DNA of 64,000 bases from an uncultured Clostridia bacterium (GTDB lineage: Bacteria; Bacillota; Clostridia; Christensenellales; UBA1242): contig CAKVLG010000001.1 of the NCBI GenBank assembly GCA_934756675.1, positions 124,001-188,000 on the forward strand. Direction: 5' to 3'. The position numbers and the translations under genes were made by a program. Under the pieces are notes generated by a model. That model was not told where the DNA came from. It searched no databases and saw nothing but the letters and a program-made list of their open reading frames with translations. Position 1 is the first letter of the stretch. The number at the start of each line of letters is the position of its first letter. Positions 1 to 8,074 of the stretch are shown here, piece by piece.

Positions 1-1956
1 TAGGTAATCTTCGCCATCAAAAAAGATTTTAGAAATAAACCCTATTGTTGCTGATGGTTTTTCTTCGTCACCTGTAATATTTTGCGAGCTGCAAGAAATA
101 TATAGTTTTTTCTCTGGTAAAAGCATCAATTCATAAGTTCTAAATCTCTCACGACGATTTATTGTTCTGATTGTTGGTTCAATCTTTTTGTTTGTACTGT
201 CTGCAAGATAAGCAATTTCTTCATCAGAAATAATACCACAATCATCACTTTTAAGTGGAAAGTTGCCTTCTATTGCATTCATAATAAATAAATCATCAAT
301 ATTACTGAGCCCATCACCGTTCTGTTGAATTTTTAAGCAATCAAGTGTTTGCGGAATGAGTGAAACATTGCTAGACGCAAGCCCACTTTGAAGTAACAAC
401 GAAAACTCTTCAAGTGTTGTTTTTGTATCGCCCAAAAAGGTAATTAAGCTTGAAAATGTGTTATCAATAACATCTAAAACTTGGTCGTTTATTGCCACCG
501 CAATGTTGTCATTTAGTTCTGTTTGTAACTCCGTTAGTTTATCGATTTGATTTTTTATTTGTAAATTTTTAAGCAACTCTGTTAAAATTTTAACATAGTC
601 GCTATATGTTTTTGCATTTTTTAACATATTTTGCATTTTAACATAAAACGATACAAACTGTTTTCTGCACTCTTCAGCCTTTGCTGCTGTTTCTTTTTGT
701 TTTTCATCTATTATCGCAAATGGCTTTAAGAACTTTGTATAGCTTATTCCGTATCTTGTGCAATAATTTTCGAACTCATCTTTATTGGGTAAATTAACAA
801 AAAAGTTCTTTACAAACAAAAGAACACTGGATTGTTCCAAATTTTTCCTAAGCATTTCAAAAAACGCTCGAATGCACGCAAACAATGGGTGCATAGAAAA
901 ATCATATGGCTTTGCAATAAAGTATGGTATTTCATACTCTTTCATCTTTTCTTCTACAATTCTTTTATTAACCTCGAGTCCAGGGTAAACAATTGCCATA
1001 TTATTGTATCTTTCGCCATTTGACACTTTTTGTTTTATGATTTTGCAAATATTATCAAGCTCGTTATATACATTTTGGAAATTATATAATTTTATATTAC
1101 CATCACTTACTTTTAATTCTGGCGGATAACTGAAAAGATTGTTTTTTAAGTGCTCAAGATCGCTATTGTATTTTTGTTTTATTCTAACGGGTTCATATTT
1201 TATATGCAATGAATCTGCCAGCGACTTAAATTTATCAAAAATCTCAGTTTCTTTTATATGCGCATTCTTTGAATCTGGATGCATAAAAGAGCACGCCACT
1301 GTTGTATTTTTTGCAGTCTTAACAATAGAACGCATCATATCCATTGCTTTGCTAGTTAATGTATCATAGCCACAAACAAGAACTTTAGAGTTCTTAATTT
1401 TTTCGTTATCAGATATTACATCAGACAAAATGTCAAGCTTGTCGGTAGCATCTATATATACATTTTTGAGTTCACTTTCATAGGCATCATAAATAAGGCT
1501 AATGTCTTGCAATTTTAATTTTAAAGATTTTTTTGCATCGGTCGTGCTTTTCGTAAATTCTTCTGGCGTAAGACCACTTGCCTTTATTTGTGCAATGGTA
1601 TCGTAAATATTTTCGATAAAACCAACAGATGCTGCGCTCTTTTTAAAACAAACCAAACTATCTTTCATTTCATATACAATTTTACGAATAAGCATAATGC
1701 CCGTTTCACGCGTTAGTGGTTTTTTATCTGACTTATATTGCAATTTTTCGAGCAACCTATCAAAACTATTAACAGAAATATTGACAGTCGCATCTACATC
1801 GCCAAGCAACAATTGTTCAGCCTCAAGAGTTTTTGTTTCTGGCACCAGAACCAAATAGTCACTATATAAATCATTTTTTGCGTCAACAGAAAACCTTGAA
1901 AGAGATTCTTTCATCGCTTGCTCGGTTGTATCTGCTAATATAAATTCAAGTTTCAT
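1..1956 (-). CDS. addB: AddB-type helicase-nuclease subunit (3' end outside window)
   Basis: The reading frame is open from ATG at 1956 to the window edge (652 codons), so the C-terminus is missing. The translated protein has the layout of AddB/RexB, the subunit that works with AddA in double-strand break repair and Chi-dependent recombination. Near residues 35-65 it has the LVLVPETKTLEAEQ segment followed by VNSFDRLL. Later it has VLVCGYDTLTSKAMDMM and an Asp-Asp-rich stretch around IDDLFIMNAIEGNFP, as in the inactivated helicase core. The Fe-S nuclease domain would lie outside the window. The N-terminus lacks the GxGxGKT Walker A motif seen in Bacillus AddB, which recalls the streptococcal RexB type. 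There is no Shine-Dalgarno: a TTGAAA-17-TATTAT promoter ends 6 bases before the ATG, so the mRNA is probably leaderless. The addA partner is not in view. The family call rests on remembered family features, not a search. Confidence 0.75.
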   Translation of the reverse strand, partial: MKLEFILADTTEQAMKESLSRFSVDAKNDLYSDYLVLVPETKTLEAEQLLLGDVDATVNISVNSFDRLLEKLQYKSDKKPLTRETGIMLIRKIVYEMKDSLVCFKKSAASVGFIENIYDTIAQIKASGLTPEEFTKSTTDAKKSLKLKLQDISLIYDAYESELKNVYIDATDKLDILSDVISDNEKIKNSKVLVCGYDTLTSKAMDMMRSIVKTAKNTTVACSFMHPDSKNAHIKETEIFDKFKSLADSLHIKYEPVRIKQKYNSDLEHLKNNLFSYPPELKVSDGNIKLYNFQNVYNELDNICKIIKQKVSNGERYNNMAIVYPGLEVNKRIVEEKMKEYEIPYFIAKPYDFSMHPLFACIRAFFEMLRKNLEQSSVLLFVKNFFVNLPNKDEFENYCTRYGISYTKFLKPFAIIDEKQKETAAKAEECRKQFVSFYVKMQNMLKNAKTYSDYVKILTELLKNLQIKNQIDKLTELQTELNDNIAVAINDQVLDVIDNTFSSLITFLGDTKTTLEEFSLLLQSGLASSNVSLIPQTLDCLKIQQNGDGLSNIDDLFIMNAIEGNFPLKSDDCGIISDEEIAYLADSTNKKIEPTIRTINRRERFRTYELMLLPEKKLYISCSSQNITGDEEKPSATIGFISKIFFDGEDYL

Positions 1957-1962
1957 AATAAA

Positions 1963-1991
1963 ATAATATCACACACACATTAAAATTTCAA
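1963..1991 (-). promoter_or_regulatory. Promoter of addB, leaderless layout
   Basis: On the minus strand the -35 TTGAAA (1986-1991), a 17-bp spacer and the -10 TATTAT (1963-1968) are followed by six bases and then the ATG. Transcription would begin at or next to the start codon. Confidence 0.65.
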
Positions 1992-2004
1992 TTATTTTAT
2001 ATAT

Positions 2005-2033
2005 TTGACATCAATTGCCGCGTATAATATAAT
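2005..2033 (+). promoter_or_regulatory. Promoter of the Zn-peptidase gene
   Basis: TTGACA at 2005-2010, a 17-bp spacer and TATAAT at 2028-2033 match the housekeeping consensus exactly. A ribosome binding site (AGGAGAA) follows before the ATG at 2052. Confidence 0.75.
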
Positions 2034-2051
2034 TGTTATAGGAGAAAATTT

Positions 2052-2777
2052 ATGGCAGAATGGATGTATTATGTTCTTTCAGTTTTGTTTGTACCACTTT
2101 TCGTTTTAACGATTATTGCGCAAATAAAGGTGAGCGTAACTTATAATAAATATAAAAATGTAAAATCTAATTTCGGTATATCGGCAGCTGATTGCGCGCG
2201 TAAGATGCTTGACGCAAAAGGTTTAACTAGCACACGCGTTTTGCAAACAAAGGGCGGTTCAATGAGTGATTATTTCGATCCTCGCAACAACACTGTCAAT
2301 CTTTCTAACGAAGGATATAACAGCACATCAATTGCAAGCATTGCCGTTGCCGCGCACGAAGTTGGGCACGCATACCAACACGCAGACGAGTCTTATGCAC
2401 CTATGCGTATCCGCTCTAAGCTTGTACCAATTGTAAATATTGGCAGCCACATGGTTCTTCCACTTTTTATTATTGGTGTATTGGTTCTCGTATTCAACCA
2501 ATATTCTATGGTTGGTACTGTTATGCTTTGGCTTGCTGTTTGTTTTTATTTTCTTTCAACACTTTTCTATCTTGTAACTTTACCTATCGAAATAAACGCT
2601 TCCAAACGAGCCCTAGCCACAATTAGCGCTAACGGTTACCTAGACCAAAGCGAAATGCCAGCAGCAAAAGAATTGTTAACTGCTGCCGCTTGGACATATG
2701 TTGCTGGGCTGCTTACATCTATATATTATTTCTTAAACTTTTTACTCCGCGTTATAATGATTACTCGCAGAGATTAA
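2052..2777 (+). CDS. Membrane zinc metallopeptidase, YugP-like (Zn_peptidase_2 family)
   Basis: This 241-residue integral membrane protein has the zinc-protease motif HEVGH within AAHEVGHAYQHAD, near residues 101-112. One hydrophobic helix precedes the motif, and two or three helices follow it around residues 130-185, with another near the C-terminus. The layout and length match the YugP/Zn_peptidase_2 family of Bacillota, whose physiological substrate is poorly known. The DYFDPRNNTVNLS segment just before the active site is also characteristic. It has its own consensus promoter and an AGGAGAA ribosome binding site, and a bidirectional terminator follows. It is probably monocistronic. Confidence 0.85.
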   Translation: MAEWMYYVLSVLFVPLFVLTIIAQIKVSVTYNKYKNVKSNFGISAADCARKMLDAKGLTSTRVLQTKGGSMSDYFDPRNNTVNLSNEGYNSTSIASIAVAAHEVGHAYQHADESYAPMRIRSKLVPIVNIGSHMVLPLFIIGVLVLVFNQYSMVGTVMLWLAVCFYFLSTLFYLVTLPIEINASKRALATISANGYLDQSEMPAAKELLTAAAWTYVAGLLTSIYYFLNFLLRVIMITRRD

Positions 2778-2784
2778 TATTCAT

Positions 2785-2815
2785 AAAAAATACCGCAAAT
2801 TAGCGGTATTTTTTT
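2785..2815. terminator. Bidirectional intrinsic terminator
   Basis: The stem ATACCGC/GCGGTAT is extended by A and T runs on both sides. It serves the convergent Zn-peptidase gene (+) and rplI (-). Confidence 0.85.
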
Positions 2816-2817
2816 GT

Positions 2818-3267
2818 TTATTTTCTTATGCCATAGACATTAACTTTTAACTTTGCAACCACGCCAGGAAAAAGTTTTACGTCAACCACAACGCGCGCTT
2901 CTGATTTGATTGGACTTTCAAGCAAAATCTTTTTTCTATCTATTTCATAGCCTTTTTTTGCAAGTTCTTCGGCAATTTCTTTTGCTGTAACCGAACCAAA
3001 AGCTCTTAGATTTTCACCTACTGGAATTGTGAGTTCAAGTTCAAGTTTTTCAAGTTCACCTGCAAGCAATTTTGCATTTTTCAAATCTTCTTCATATTTC
3101 TTTTTTTCTGCTGCTTTTTGAGCATTGTTTAAATTAACATTTGCAGCATTTGCTGGAACTGCAAGCTTGTTTTTGAACAAAAAGTTTGTCGCATACCCAT
3201 CGCTAACATTAATTACGTCGCCTTTTTTACCTTGTGCTTTTACATCTGCTGTTAATATTACTTTCAT
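2818..3267 (-). CDS. rplI: 50S ribosomal protein L9
   Basis: The 149 residues begin MKVILTADVKAQGKKGDVIN, the conserved L9 N-terminal domain that binds 23S rRNA. The GYATNFLF motif follows at about residues 24-31. A long connecting helix rich in Lys and Glu (about 45-75) leads to the C-terminal domain. The length is normal for the family. An AGGAGA ribosome binding site sits about seven bases before the ATG. It stands alone here, without rpsF, ssb or rpsR beside it, and ends at the shared bidirectional terminator. Confidence 0.97.
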   Translation of the reverse strand: MKVILTADVKAQGKKGDVINVSDGYATNFLFKNKLAVPANAANVNLNNAQKAAEKKKYEEDLKNAKLLAGELEKLELELTIPVGENLRAFGSVTAKEIAEELAKKGYEIDRKKILLESPIKSEARVVVDVKLFPGVVAKLKVNVYGIRK

Positions 3268-3372
3268 ATGTGTATCTCCTTATATTAATTATATAAACAA
3301 TTGTAAACTAAAGTCAACTATAAGAATAAAAAGCCATATTTTTGCCATAATAAAAATATTGGAGGAACAATT

Positions 3373-3660
3373 ATGTATGATTTAAAATGCAAACGCGAAA
3401 ACTGTGTTTATAACTGCAACTGCAATTGTACAGCCAAGGACATAGACGTAAGCAAAAGCACAGAGTGCAAAACTTACGAGCCTGCTGACCACAAAAAGCA
3501 AGAAGTTGATAAAATTCCAGTTACACCAACACGCAACCAAACTTGTGTTTCTTGCAAGGCCGATTGTTTGTTTAACAGTGATTGCAAATGCGTTGCTAAC
3601 GGCATAACAGTGAAAACATCGGACTCTTGTCCTTGTTGCCAAACATATATGCCAAAATAA
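3373..3660 (+). CDS. DUF1540-type cysteine-rich small protein (two repeats)
   Basis: This 95-residue protein has two copies of a cysteine-rich module: residues 5-35 (C..C...CNCNCTAKDIDV....EC) and residues 56-90 (CVSCKADCLFNSDCKCVANGI). That pattern matches DUF1540, a putative metal-binding module common in spore-forming Bacillota. There is no signal peptide or membrane segment. A GGAGG ribosome binding site precedes the ATG. Function is unknown. A role in metal binding or sporulation is only suggested by the family. Confidence 0.75.
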   Translation: MYDLKCKRENCVYNCNCNCTAKDIDVSKSTECKTYEPADHKKQEVDKIPVTPTRNQTCVSCKADCLFNSDCKCVANGITVKTSDSCPCCQTYMPK

Positions 3661-3668
3661 TAGCAAAC

Positions 3669-3698
3669 AAAAAACCAGGACATTTGTCCTGGTTTTGT
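3669..3698. terminator. Bidirectional intrinsic terminator
   Basis: The stem ACCAGGACA/TGTCCTGGT is flanked by A and T runs. It lies between the DUF1540 gene (+) and tRNA-Asn (-) and can serve both. Confidence 0.8.
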
Positions 3699-3699
3699 T

Positions 3700-3774
3700 T
3701 GGCTCCCCGAGTAGGATTTGAACCTACGACCTTGCGATTAACAGTCGCCTGCTCCACCGCTGAGCTATCGGGGA
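3700..3774 (-). tRNA. tRNA-Asn (GTT)
   Basis: The minus strand folds as a cloverleaf: acceptor TCCCCGA pairs with TCGGGGA, the D-arm is GCTC/GAGC, and the anticodon loop contains GTT. The T-arm carries GGTTCAAATCC. CCA is encoded. Length is 75 nt. Confidence 0.95.
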
Positions 3775-3950
3775 ATATATATCTTGCTCACACAAGTAGG
3801 TTCATTATATATCATATAAACTTATTTTGCAACAGTTTTTTTAAAAATTTTCAACCTTTTTCTAAAAATTTTATTAATCAACGCACAGTGTCGCTAAATG
3901 TTTTATACATTATTTTGCAATTTTTATTTGTAAATTTATTTATAAAACTA

Positions 3951-3979
3951 TTGACAATATTATAAATTGTGGTTATAAT
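3951..3979 (+). promoter_or_regulatory. Promoter of the rplJ-rplL operon
   Basis: TTGACA at 3951-3956 and TATAAT at 3974-3979 are spaced by 17 bp, a perfect consensus. The L10 leader starts about 15 bp downstream. Confidence 0.85.
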
Positions 3980-3993
3980 TACCACGTAATAAA

Positions 3994-4107
3994 AATTCTT
4001 GTGCCAAAGACAGTAAGTGGCCTAGCGCCTTAAACTACGCTTACCGAGGAACAATTTAGGTAACCTGTTACCCGTGTTCCCGCTTGTGCTGGCGACACGG
4101 GTTTTTT
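3994..4107 (+). promoter_or_regulatory. Ribosomal protein L10 leader with attenuator
   Basis: The untranslated leader before rplJ carries the conserved L10-leader segments: GTGCCAAAGACAGTAAGTGG, CTTACCGAGG and a following GTAACC region. It ends in the hairpin CCCGTGT/ACACGGG (4071-4101) with six T residues. In this family, binding of the L10(L12)4 complex to the leader favours the terminator and represses the operon. Confidence 0.9.
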
Positions 4108-4138
4108 ATTTACACTTCACACTATAAGGAGGTAAATA

Positions 4139-4630
4139 ATGTCAGCTAACTATGAAAATAAAAAGGTTTTAGTTGAAGAAATTAAAAACTTAGCTAAAGA
4201 CGCAAAATCAATTGTTCTTGTTGATTATAAAGGCATGAACGTTGAACAAGTAACTGAGCTTAGAAAAGAAGTTAGAAATGCTGGCGCAACATACAAAGTT
4301 TTCAAAAACAGACTTATGAAGCTCGCATTTGAAGAACTTGGTATCAAGCTTGACGAAAGCGTTTATAACGGAACAACTGCAGTTATTTTTGATTCTAATG
4401 ATGTTATTGCACCTACTAGAATCGCTAACAGCGGCGAAATGAAATACAACAAAGTATTCAAAATCAAAGCTGGATATGTTGAAGGAAAAGCAGTTGATGC
4501 CGCTTATGTTAAGCGCTTAGCAGCTATCCCATCAAAAGATGTTTTAGTAGCTCAATTAGTTGGAATGCTTACAATGCCTATGCGTGGGCTTGCAGTGGCT
4601 ATTGATCAAATAGCAAAGAAAAACGCGTAA
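4139..4630 (+). CDS. rplJ: 50S ribosomal protein L10
   Basis: The 163-residue protein anchors the L7/L12 stalk to 23S rRNA. The N-terminus has the typical KVLVEEIKNLAKDAKSIVLV and DYKGMNVEQVTELRKEVR segments, followed by TYKVFKNRLMKLA. The C-terminal helix that holds the L12 dimers ends with MPMRGLAVAIDQIAKKN. An AGGAGG ribosome binding site precedes the ATG. It is co-transcribed with rplL, 23 bases downstream, and probably repressed by its own product through the upstream leader. Confidence 0.97.
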   Translation: MSANYENKKVLVEEIKNLAKDAKSIVLVDYKGMNVEQVTELRKEVRNAGATYKVFKNRLMKLAFEELGIKLDESVYNGTTAVIFDSNDVIAPTRIANSGEMKYNKVFKIKAGYVEGKAVDAAYVKRLAAIPSKDVLVAQLVGMLTMPMRGLAVAIDQIAKKNA

Positions 4631-4653
4631 TAATTTTTTAAGGAGAAAATAAA

Positions 4654-5031
4654 ATGGCAGATATCAAAAAATTTGTTGAAGATGTTAAAGGTTTAACAGT
4701 TGTAGAGCTTAACGAACTTGTTAAAGCTCTTGAAGAAGAATTTGGAGTTAGTGCAGCAGCTATGGCAGTTGCAGCTCCAGCTGGTGGTGCAGCCCCTGCA
4801 GCAGCAGAAGAAGAAGAAAAGAGTGAGTACACAGTAGTACTTAAAGAAGTCGGTGCTAACAAAATCAACGTTATCAAAGTTATTCGTGATATTACAGGTC
4901 TTGGACTTTCTGAGTCTAAAGCACTTGCTGATAACGTTCCAAGCACAATTAAAGAAAACGTTGCTACAGATGCAGCTAAAGAAATGGTAGAAAAATTCAA
5001 AGCTGCTGGTGCAACTGCTGAATTAAAGTAA
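4654..5031 (+). CDS. rplL: 50S ribosomal protein L7/L12
   Basis: The 125-residue stalk protein recruits translation GTPases. It has the N-terminal dimerisation domain (MADIKKFVEDVKGLTVVELN), an Ala/Pro/Gly-rich hinge around residues 40-58 and the C-terminal domain with KINVIKVIRDITGLGLSESK. Length and layout are standard. AAGGAGA precedes the ATG, and a strong terminator follows. Confidence 0.98.
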   Translation: MADIKKFVEDVKGLTVVELNELVKALEEEFGVSAAAMAVAAPAGGAAPAAAEEEEKSEYTVVLKEVGANKINVIKVIRDITGLGLSESKALADNVPSTIKENVATDAAKEMVEKFKAAGATAELK

Positions 5032-5063
5032 TAAATAGCGATAAAAAATAAACAGTGTGAAGA

Positions 5064-5095
5064 AAAAAATTCCAACGTAATGTTGGAATTTTTAT
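5064..5095. terminator. Intrinsic terminator of rplJL
   Basis: The stem AAATTCCAAC/GTTGGAATTT with a five-base loop has T and A runs on the two sides. It can also stop the convergent XRE gene. Confidence 0.85.
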
Positions 5096-5109
5096 TTTGC
5101 TAATTTGTT

Positions 5110-5742
5110 TTATTTTTCTAAATCGACTTCTTTTTGAGCTTTTTTAAGGTTGCGTATACCAAGTATCGAAAAAAGTAATATTAACCCCGCTTGAACTGGC
5201 ACACAAATTAAAAATACAAGCCAAATATTTTGCACAGTTCTAAGCGTCAGATAAATTGCTAAAGCCAAAGTCCAAAGCAGCCCCGATGCCATAATACACT
5301 TCAAGTAATACTTGCCCCAAATGCATGCAAACACAAGCAATACAATAAATGAAATTGGTAAGGCATAAATAAACGCAAGCTTTGGCCAAACAGCACCCGT
5401 GCCAAACAAGTTTGGAAAAACATATAAGCAAACTGCAAGTATCCAAACGATTGTTGTAGATGCAATGGCAATAAGCAATTTTTTATATTTAACAAATATG
5501 TCTTTTAATGCTGGTTTGGGTCTTATATTTTTTTTCGGTGATAATAAATCGTCAACACTAACACCAAACAAATCTGCTAAGCTTTTTAATACAAAAATAT
5601 CTGGCACAGACTCCCCGCGTTCCCACTTAGAAACTGCCTTGTCTGAATAATTAATTTTTTCGGCAAGTTCAAGCTGCGTCAAACCAAGTTTTTTACGACA
5701 TGTAACAATGTTTTCTGCAAGTACATCTTCTAACTTTTTCAT
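5110..5742 (-). CDS. XRE-family regulator with membrane C-terminus
   Basis: Residues 1-62 form a Cro/C1-type helix-turn-helix: TCRKKLGLTQLELAEKINYS, then DKAVSKWERGESVPDI and SLADLFGVSVDDLL. After a basic linker, about five hydrophobic helices occupy residues 85-205. This layout is a common Bacillota family of membrane-tethered or membrane-sensing regulators whose signals are mostly unknown. There is no Shine-Dalgarno: TTGATT-17-TATAAT ends six bases before the ATG, so the transcript is probably leaderless. A perfect 7-5-7 palindrome lies upstream between this gene and degV. Confidence 0.85.
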   Translation of the reverse strand: MKKLEDVLAENIVTCRKKLGLTQLELAEKINYSDKAVSKWERGESVPDIFVLKSLADLFGVSVDDLLSPKKNIRPKPALKDIFVKYKKLLIAIASTTIVWILAVCLYVFPNLFGTGAVWPKLAFIYALPISFIVLLVFACIWGKYYLKCIMASGLLWTLALAIYLTLRTVQNIWLVFLICVPVQAGLILLFSILGIRNLKKAQKEVDLEK

Positions 5743-5748
5743 AGCATA

Positions 5749-5777
5749 ATTATATCAATAAAAAAATTATTAATCAA
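5749..5777 (-). promoter_or_regulatory. Promoter of the XRE gene, leaderless layout
   Basis: -35 TTGATT (5772-5777), a 17-bp spacer and -10 TATAAT (5749-5754) are followed by six bases and then the ATG on the minus strand. Confidence 0.7.
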
Positions 5778-5802
5778 GTAAAATTTTGTTCTATTTTTAT
5801 TG

Positions 5803-5821
5803 ACTCTACTGGCGGTAGAGT
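5803..5821. promoter_or_regulatory. Operator-like inverted repeat
   Basis: ACTCTAC-TGGCG-GTAGAGT is a perfect 7-bp inverted repeat with a five-base centre. It overlaps a -35-like TTGACT (5800-5805) on the plus strand. It resembles MerR-family operators, but no -10 lies at the expected 19-20 bp and no merR gene is nearby. It could instead be the target of the adjacent XRE protein. Confidence 0.45.
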
Positions 5822-5925
5822 GAGCAAAAAAATTCTACATCAACTATTTTAACTGTCGAGAAATATTTGTTGCAAAACGCTTTTACACTTGCATATACTA
5901 TTCCCGTAAGCAAGGAGGAAAAAAC

Positions 5926-6777
5926 ATGAAAATTGCTATCAGTGCAGAGTCAACAATCGACATGCCACAAGAATTATTAAATGAATTTGATATACACACT
6001 GTTCCATTTACCATTTTACTTGGCGACAAAACGGGGTTAGATGGAAAAATAACGAGCAGTGAAATTATAGAATATGTAAAAGAAAACAAGGTATTGCCAA
6101 AAACAAGTGCAGTTAATGAACATCAATATAACGAGCATTTTTCAAAATTACTCAGTGATTATGATGCCGTAATTCATTTTTCGCTTTCAAGCGGACTTTC
6201 TAGCGCATACGAAAACGCCGTTGCTTCGGCGAAAAACTTTAAAAACATTTATGTTGTCGATACCCTATCCCTTTCGACAGGTATTGCATTGCTTGCTATT
6301 TATGCAAGAAAGCTTGCCCGCAAAAATGTTGCTCCAGAACGTATTTTTGAGCTTTGCAATATCAGAAAAAAGGATTTGCAAGTTAGTTTTGTTTTGAAGC
6401 GTTTGGACTTTCTATATAAGGGCGGCAGATGCAGCAGCTTACAATTGCTTGGTGCGAACCTTTTGCAACTTAGACCAGAAATTTTGGTCGAAGACGGCAA
6501 AATGCATTCTAGCAAAAAGTTCCGTGGAAACATGGACGTGTGTGTCACAAAATATTGCGAAGATATTTTACAAAGATTTTCTACACCAGACAAGAGTGAA
6601 GTCTTTGTAACATACACAACAGCCACAAAAGAAATGTTAGACAATGCAACAAAATGTCTTAAAAATGCAGGGTTCGAGAATATTCATTATACAACCGCTG
6701 GCGGAACGATTACCAGCCACTGCGGCGAGTTTTGTTTAGGCATTCTTTACATCAACAGCGAAGAACCAAAGATATAA
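5926..6777 (+). CDS. DegV family fatty-acid-binding protein
   Basis: This 283-residue DegV/FakB-type protein would bind a fatty acid and present it to a FakA kinase for phospholipid synthesis. The family signatures are the N-terminal SAESTIDMP, the PKTSAVNEHQY segment (near residue 60), HFSLSSGLSSAYENA, VVDTLSLSTGIALL and the C-terminal TTAGGTITSHCGEFCLGILY. A GGAGG ribosome binding site precedes the ATG. The downstream SGNH hydrolase starts one base after the stop, so the two are translationally coupled. A second DegV of the same length is encoded at 22313. Confidence 0.92.
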   Translation: MKIAISAESTIDMPQELLNEFDIHTVPFTILLGDKTGLDGKITSSEIIEYVKENKVLPKTSAVNEHQYNEHFSKLLSDYDAVIHFSLSSGLSSAYENAVASAKNFKNIYVVDTLSLSTGIALLAIYARKLARKNVAPERIFELCNIRKKDLQVSFVLKRLDFLYKGGRCSSLQLLGANLLQLRPEILVEDGKMHSSKKFRGNMDVCVTKYCEDILQRFSTPDKSEVFVTYTTATKEMLDNATKCLKNAGFENIHYTTAGGTITSHCGEFCLGILYINSEEPKI

Positions 6778-6778
6778 T

Positions 6779-7474
6779 ATGAATCTTAAAAACACAAATA
6801 TTACCTTAATCGGGGACTCTATTTCAAAGGGTCTTTATTTGCAAAAGCTAAAACCAGTTCCACTCGAACAATCTGCATTAAAAATAATAGAAAATAAATA
6901 CGATATAAAAATTAATTGTCAATCTTGTTTTGGGCAAACATTGCAGCGTGCATGCGACAAAAAGGTTTTCGAAAACTATTTAAGCTCGATTGATACCAAC
7001 CAAAACAACTTACTTATTCTTTGGCTTGGTGGCAACGATGCTGACTTTAATTGGAAAGAAGTTGCAGCTGCTCCACAAGAAAATCACCAACCAAAAACAC
7101 CAATACACGAGTTTGAAGAATACTTAAATAACACATTAAAAATGTTAACAAATGCCAACGTTAAAGTTGTTTTGTTATCACTCCCACCAATCGACAGCGA
7201 GCGATATTTTGAAGTTATCAGTCAAATTGCAGACAAAGAAAAAGTGTTACAATTTTTCAATAATGACATAAGCGTTATCTATCGTTATCAAGAAAGATAC
7301 AGCAGAGCCATTGTTCAAGCGGCAAAAAATAACAATTGCTCACTTATTGATATTAGAAACGAATTTTTGCTCAGACGCGACCTTAGATCTTTGCTTGCAA
7401 GTGACGGTATTCACCCAAACCAACAAGGGCAACAATTAATAGCGTCATTTATAAAAAAGAAAATCGAAGAATAA
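6779..7474 (+). CDS. SGNH/GDSL-family hydrolase
   Basis: The 231-residue protein has the SGNH esterase blocks: block I LIGDSISKG (nucleophile Ser near residue 14), block III LGGNDADF with the oxyanion Asn, and block V DGIHPNQQG with the catalytic Asp and His near residue 215. There is no signal peptide, so it should be cytoplasmic. Substrate is unknown; members act on acyl-CoA, phospholipid or acetylated sugar esters. It begins one base after the degV stop without its own ribosome binding site, which suggests a shared role in lipid metabolism. Confidence 0.88.
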   Translation: MNLKNTNITLIGDSISKGLYLQKLKPVPLEQSALKIIENKYDIKINCQSCFGQTLQRACDKKVFENYLSSIDTNQNNLLILWLGGNDADFNWKEVAAAPQENHQPKTPIHEFEEYLNNTLKMLTNANVKVVLLSLPPIDSERYFEVISQIADKEKVLQFFNNDISVIYRYQERYSRAIVQAAKNNNCSLIDIRNEFLLRRDLRSLLASDGIHPNQQGQQLIASFIKKKIEE

Positions 7475-7506
7475 AAAGACCATTACTTGCCAGTAATGGT
7501 CTTTTA
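7473..7506. terminator. Bidirectional intrinsic terminator
   Basis: A 15-bp stem with AGACCATTACT/AGTAATGGTCT at its core and a TGCC loop lies between convergent genes, with A and T runs on both sides. Confidence 0.9.
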
Positions 7507-7516
7507 TTTATACTAT

Positions 7517-7951
7517 TTATACTTTGTCGAACTTAAAACCAAGATTGCTTGCAACCTTTTCAAACTTAACAATGTTGAATATTCCCCATTGCGTGCAAAC
7601 GACAACCGTGTTTCCGTCTTTTAATTTAAATGACGAATCCATAAAATATCGCTTTTTGCTATCTTTTATTTTCTCCGCATTCTCTTTTAATTCAACAACA
7701 TTAAGCGACCCCTGAATCGATTTATCGAACACACAAGCAAGCTCAGAATACGTAGGGTTATTTTGCTTAATATATTTTTCAATCACTGCCAAAACAAAAC
7801 GATTTTTAGGTAAAATCTTGTTATCTACCATATATCTGGTTTTGTCACGCCCTGTGCCAGTTTCTTCAGTCTTTTTACCATTTTGCAAAACAATATTTTC
7901 TAAAAGTTCAATACGTCTTTTTAATTGTTCAATTTCGTTAACTATATCCAT
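7517..7951 (-). CDS. Hypothetical protein, coiled coil plus small C-terminal domain
   Basis: The 144 residues start with a short predicted coiled coil (NEIEQLKRRIELLENIVLQ) and a charged linker. A conserved-looking C-terminal part follows around residues 110-140, with GNTVVVCTQWGIFNIVKFEK. That segment recalls a module found at the end of various bacterial nucleic-acid-related proteins, but I cannot name the family. There is no membrane segment or signal peptide. There is no Shine-Dalgarno: TTGATT-17-TAAAAT ends six bases before the ATG, a leaderless layout. Confidence 0.6.
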   Translation of the reverse strand: MDIVNEIEQLKRRIELLENIVLQNGKKTEETGTGRDKTRYMVDNKILPKNRFVLAVIEKYIKQNNPTYSELACVFDKSIQGSLNVVELKENAEKIKDSKKRYFMDSSFKLKDGNTVVVCTQWGIFNIVKFEKVASNLGFKFDKV

Positions 7952-7957
7952 GACTTA

Positions 7958-7986
7958 ATTTTATCACACCCTCAAATTTTAATCAA
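7958..7986 (-). promoter_or_regulatory. Promoter of the 144-residue gene, leaderless layout
   Basis: TTGATT (7981-7986), 17 bp and TAAAAT (7958-7963) are followed by six bases and then the ATG on the minus strand. Confidence 0.6.
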
Positions 7987-7996
7987 GTTTTTATTA

Positions 7997-8074
7997 ACAA
8001 CTATGCAAAAACTAAAAATATTTACAAAAAACTAGAAAAAACTTATAAAAACTATTTACAACTAGGAAAAACTA
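7997..8074 (+). repeat. Phased AAAAACTA direct repeats
   Basis: AAAAACTA occurs at 8007, 8027, 8047 and 8067, exactly 20 bp apart. Related octamers (ACAACTAT, AAAAACTT, TACAACTA) sit at 7997, 8037 and 8057 in the 10-bp half-phase. Such helically phased A-tracts should bend DNA. The array overlaps the promoter of the NUDIX gene. Confidence 0.7.

Noticed and set aside
3627..3965. A plus-strand protein across tRNA-Asn
   Set aside because: It is the translated reverse of the tRNA and its flanks; the tRNA cloverleaf explains the sequence.
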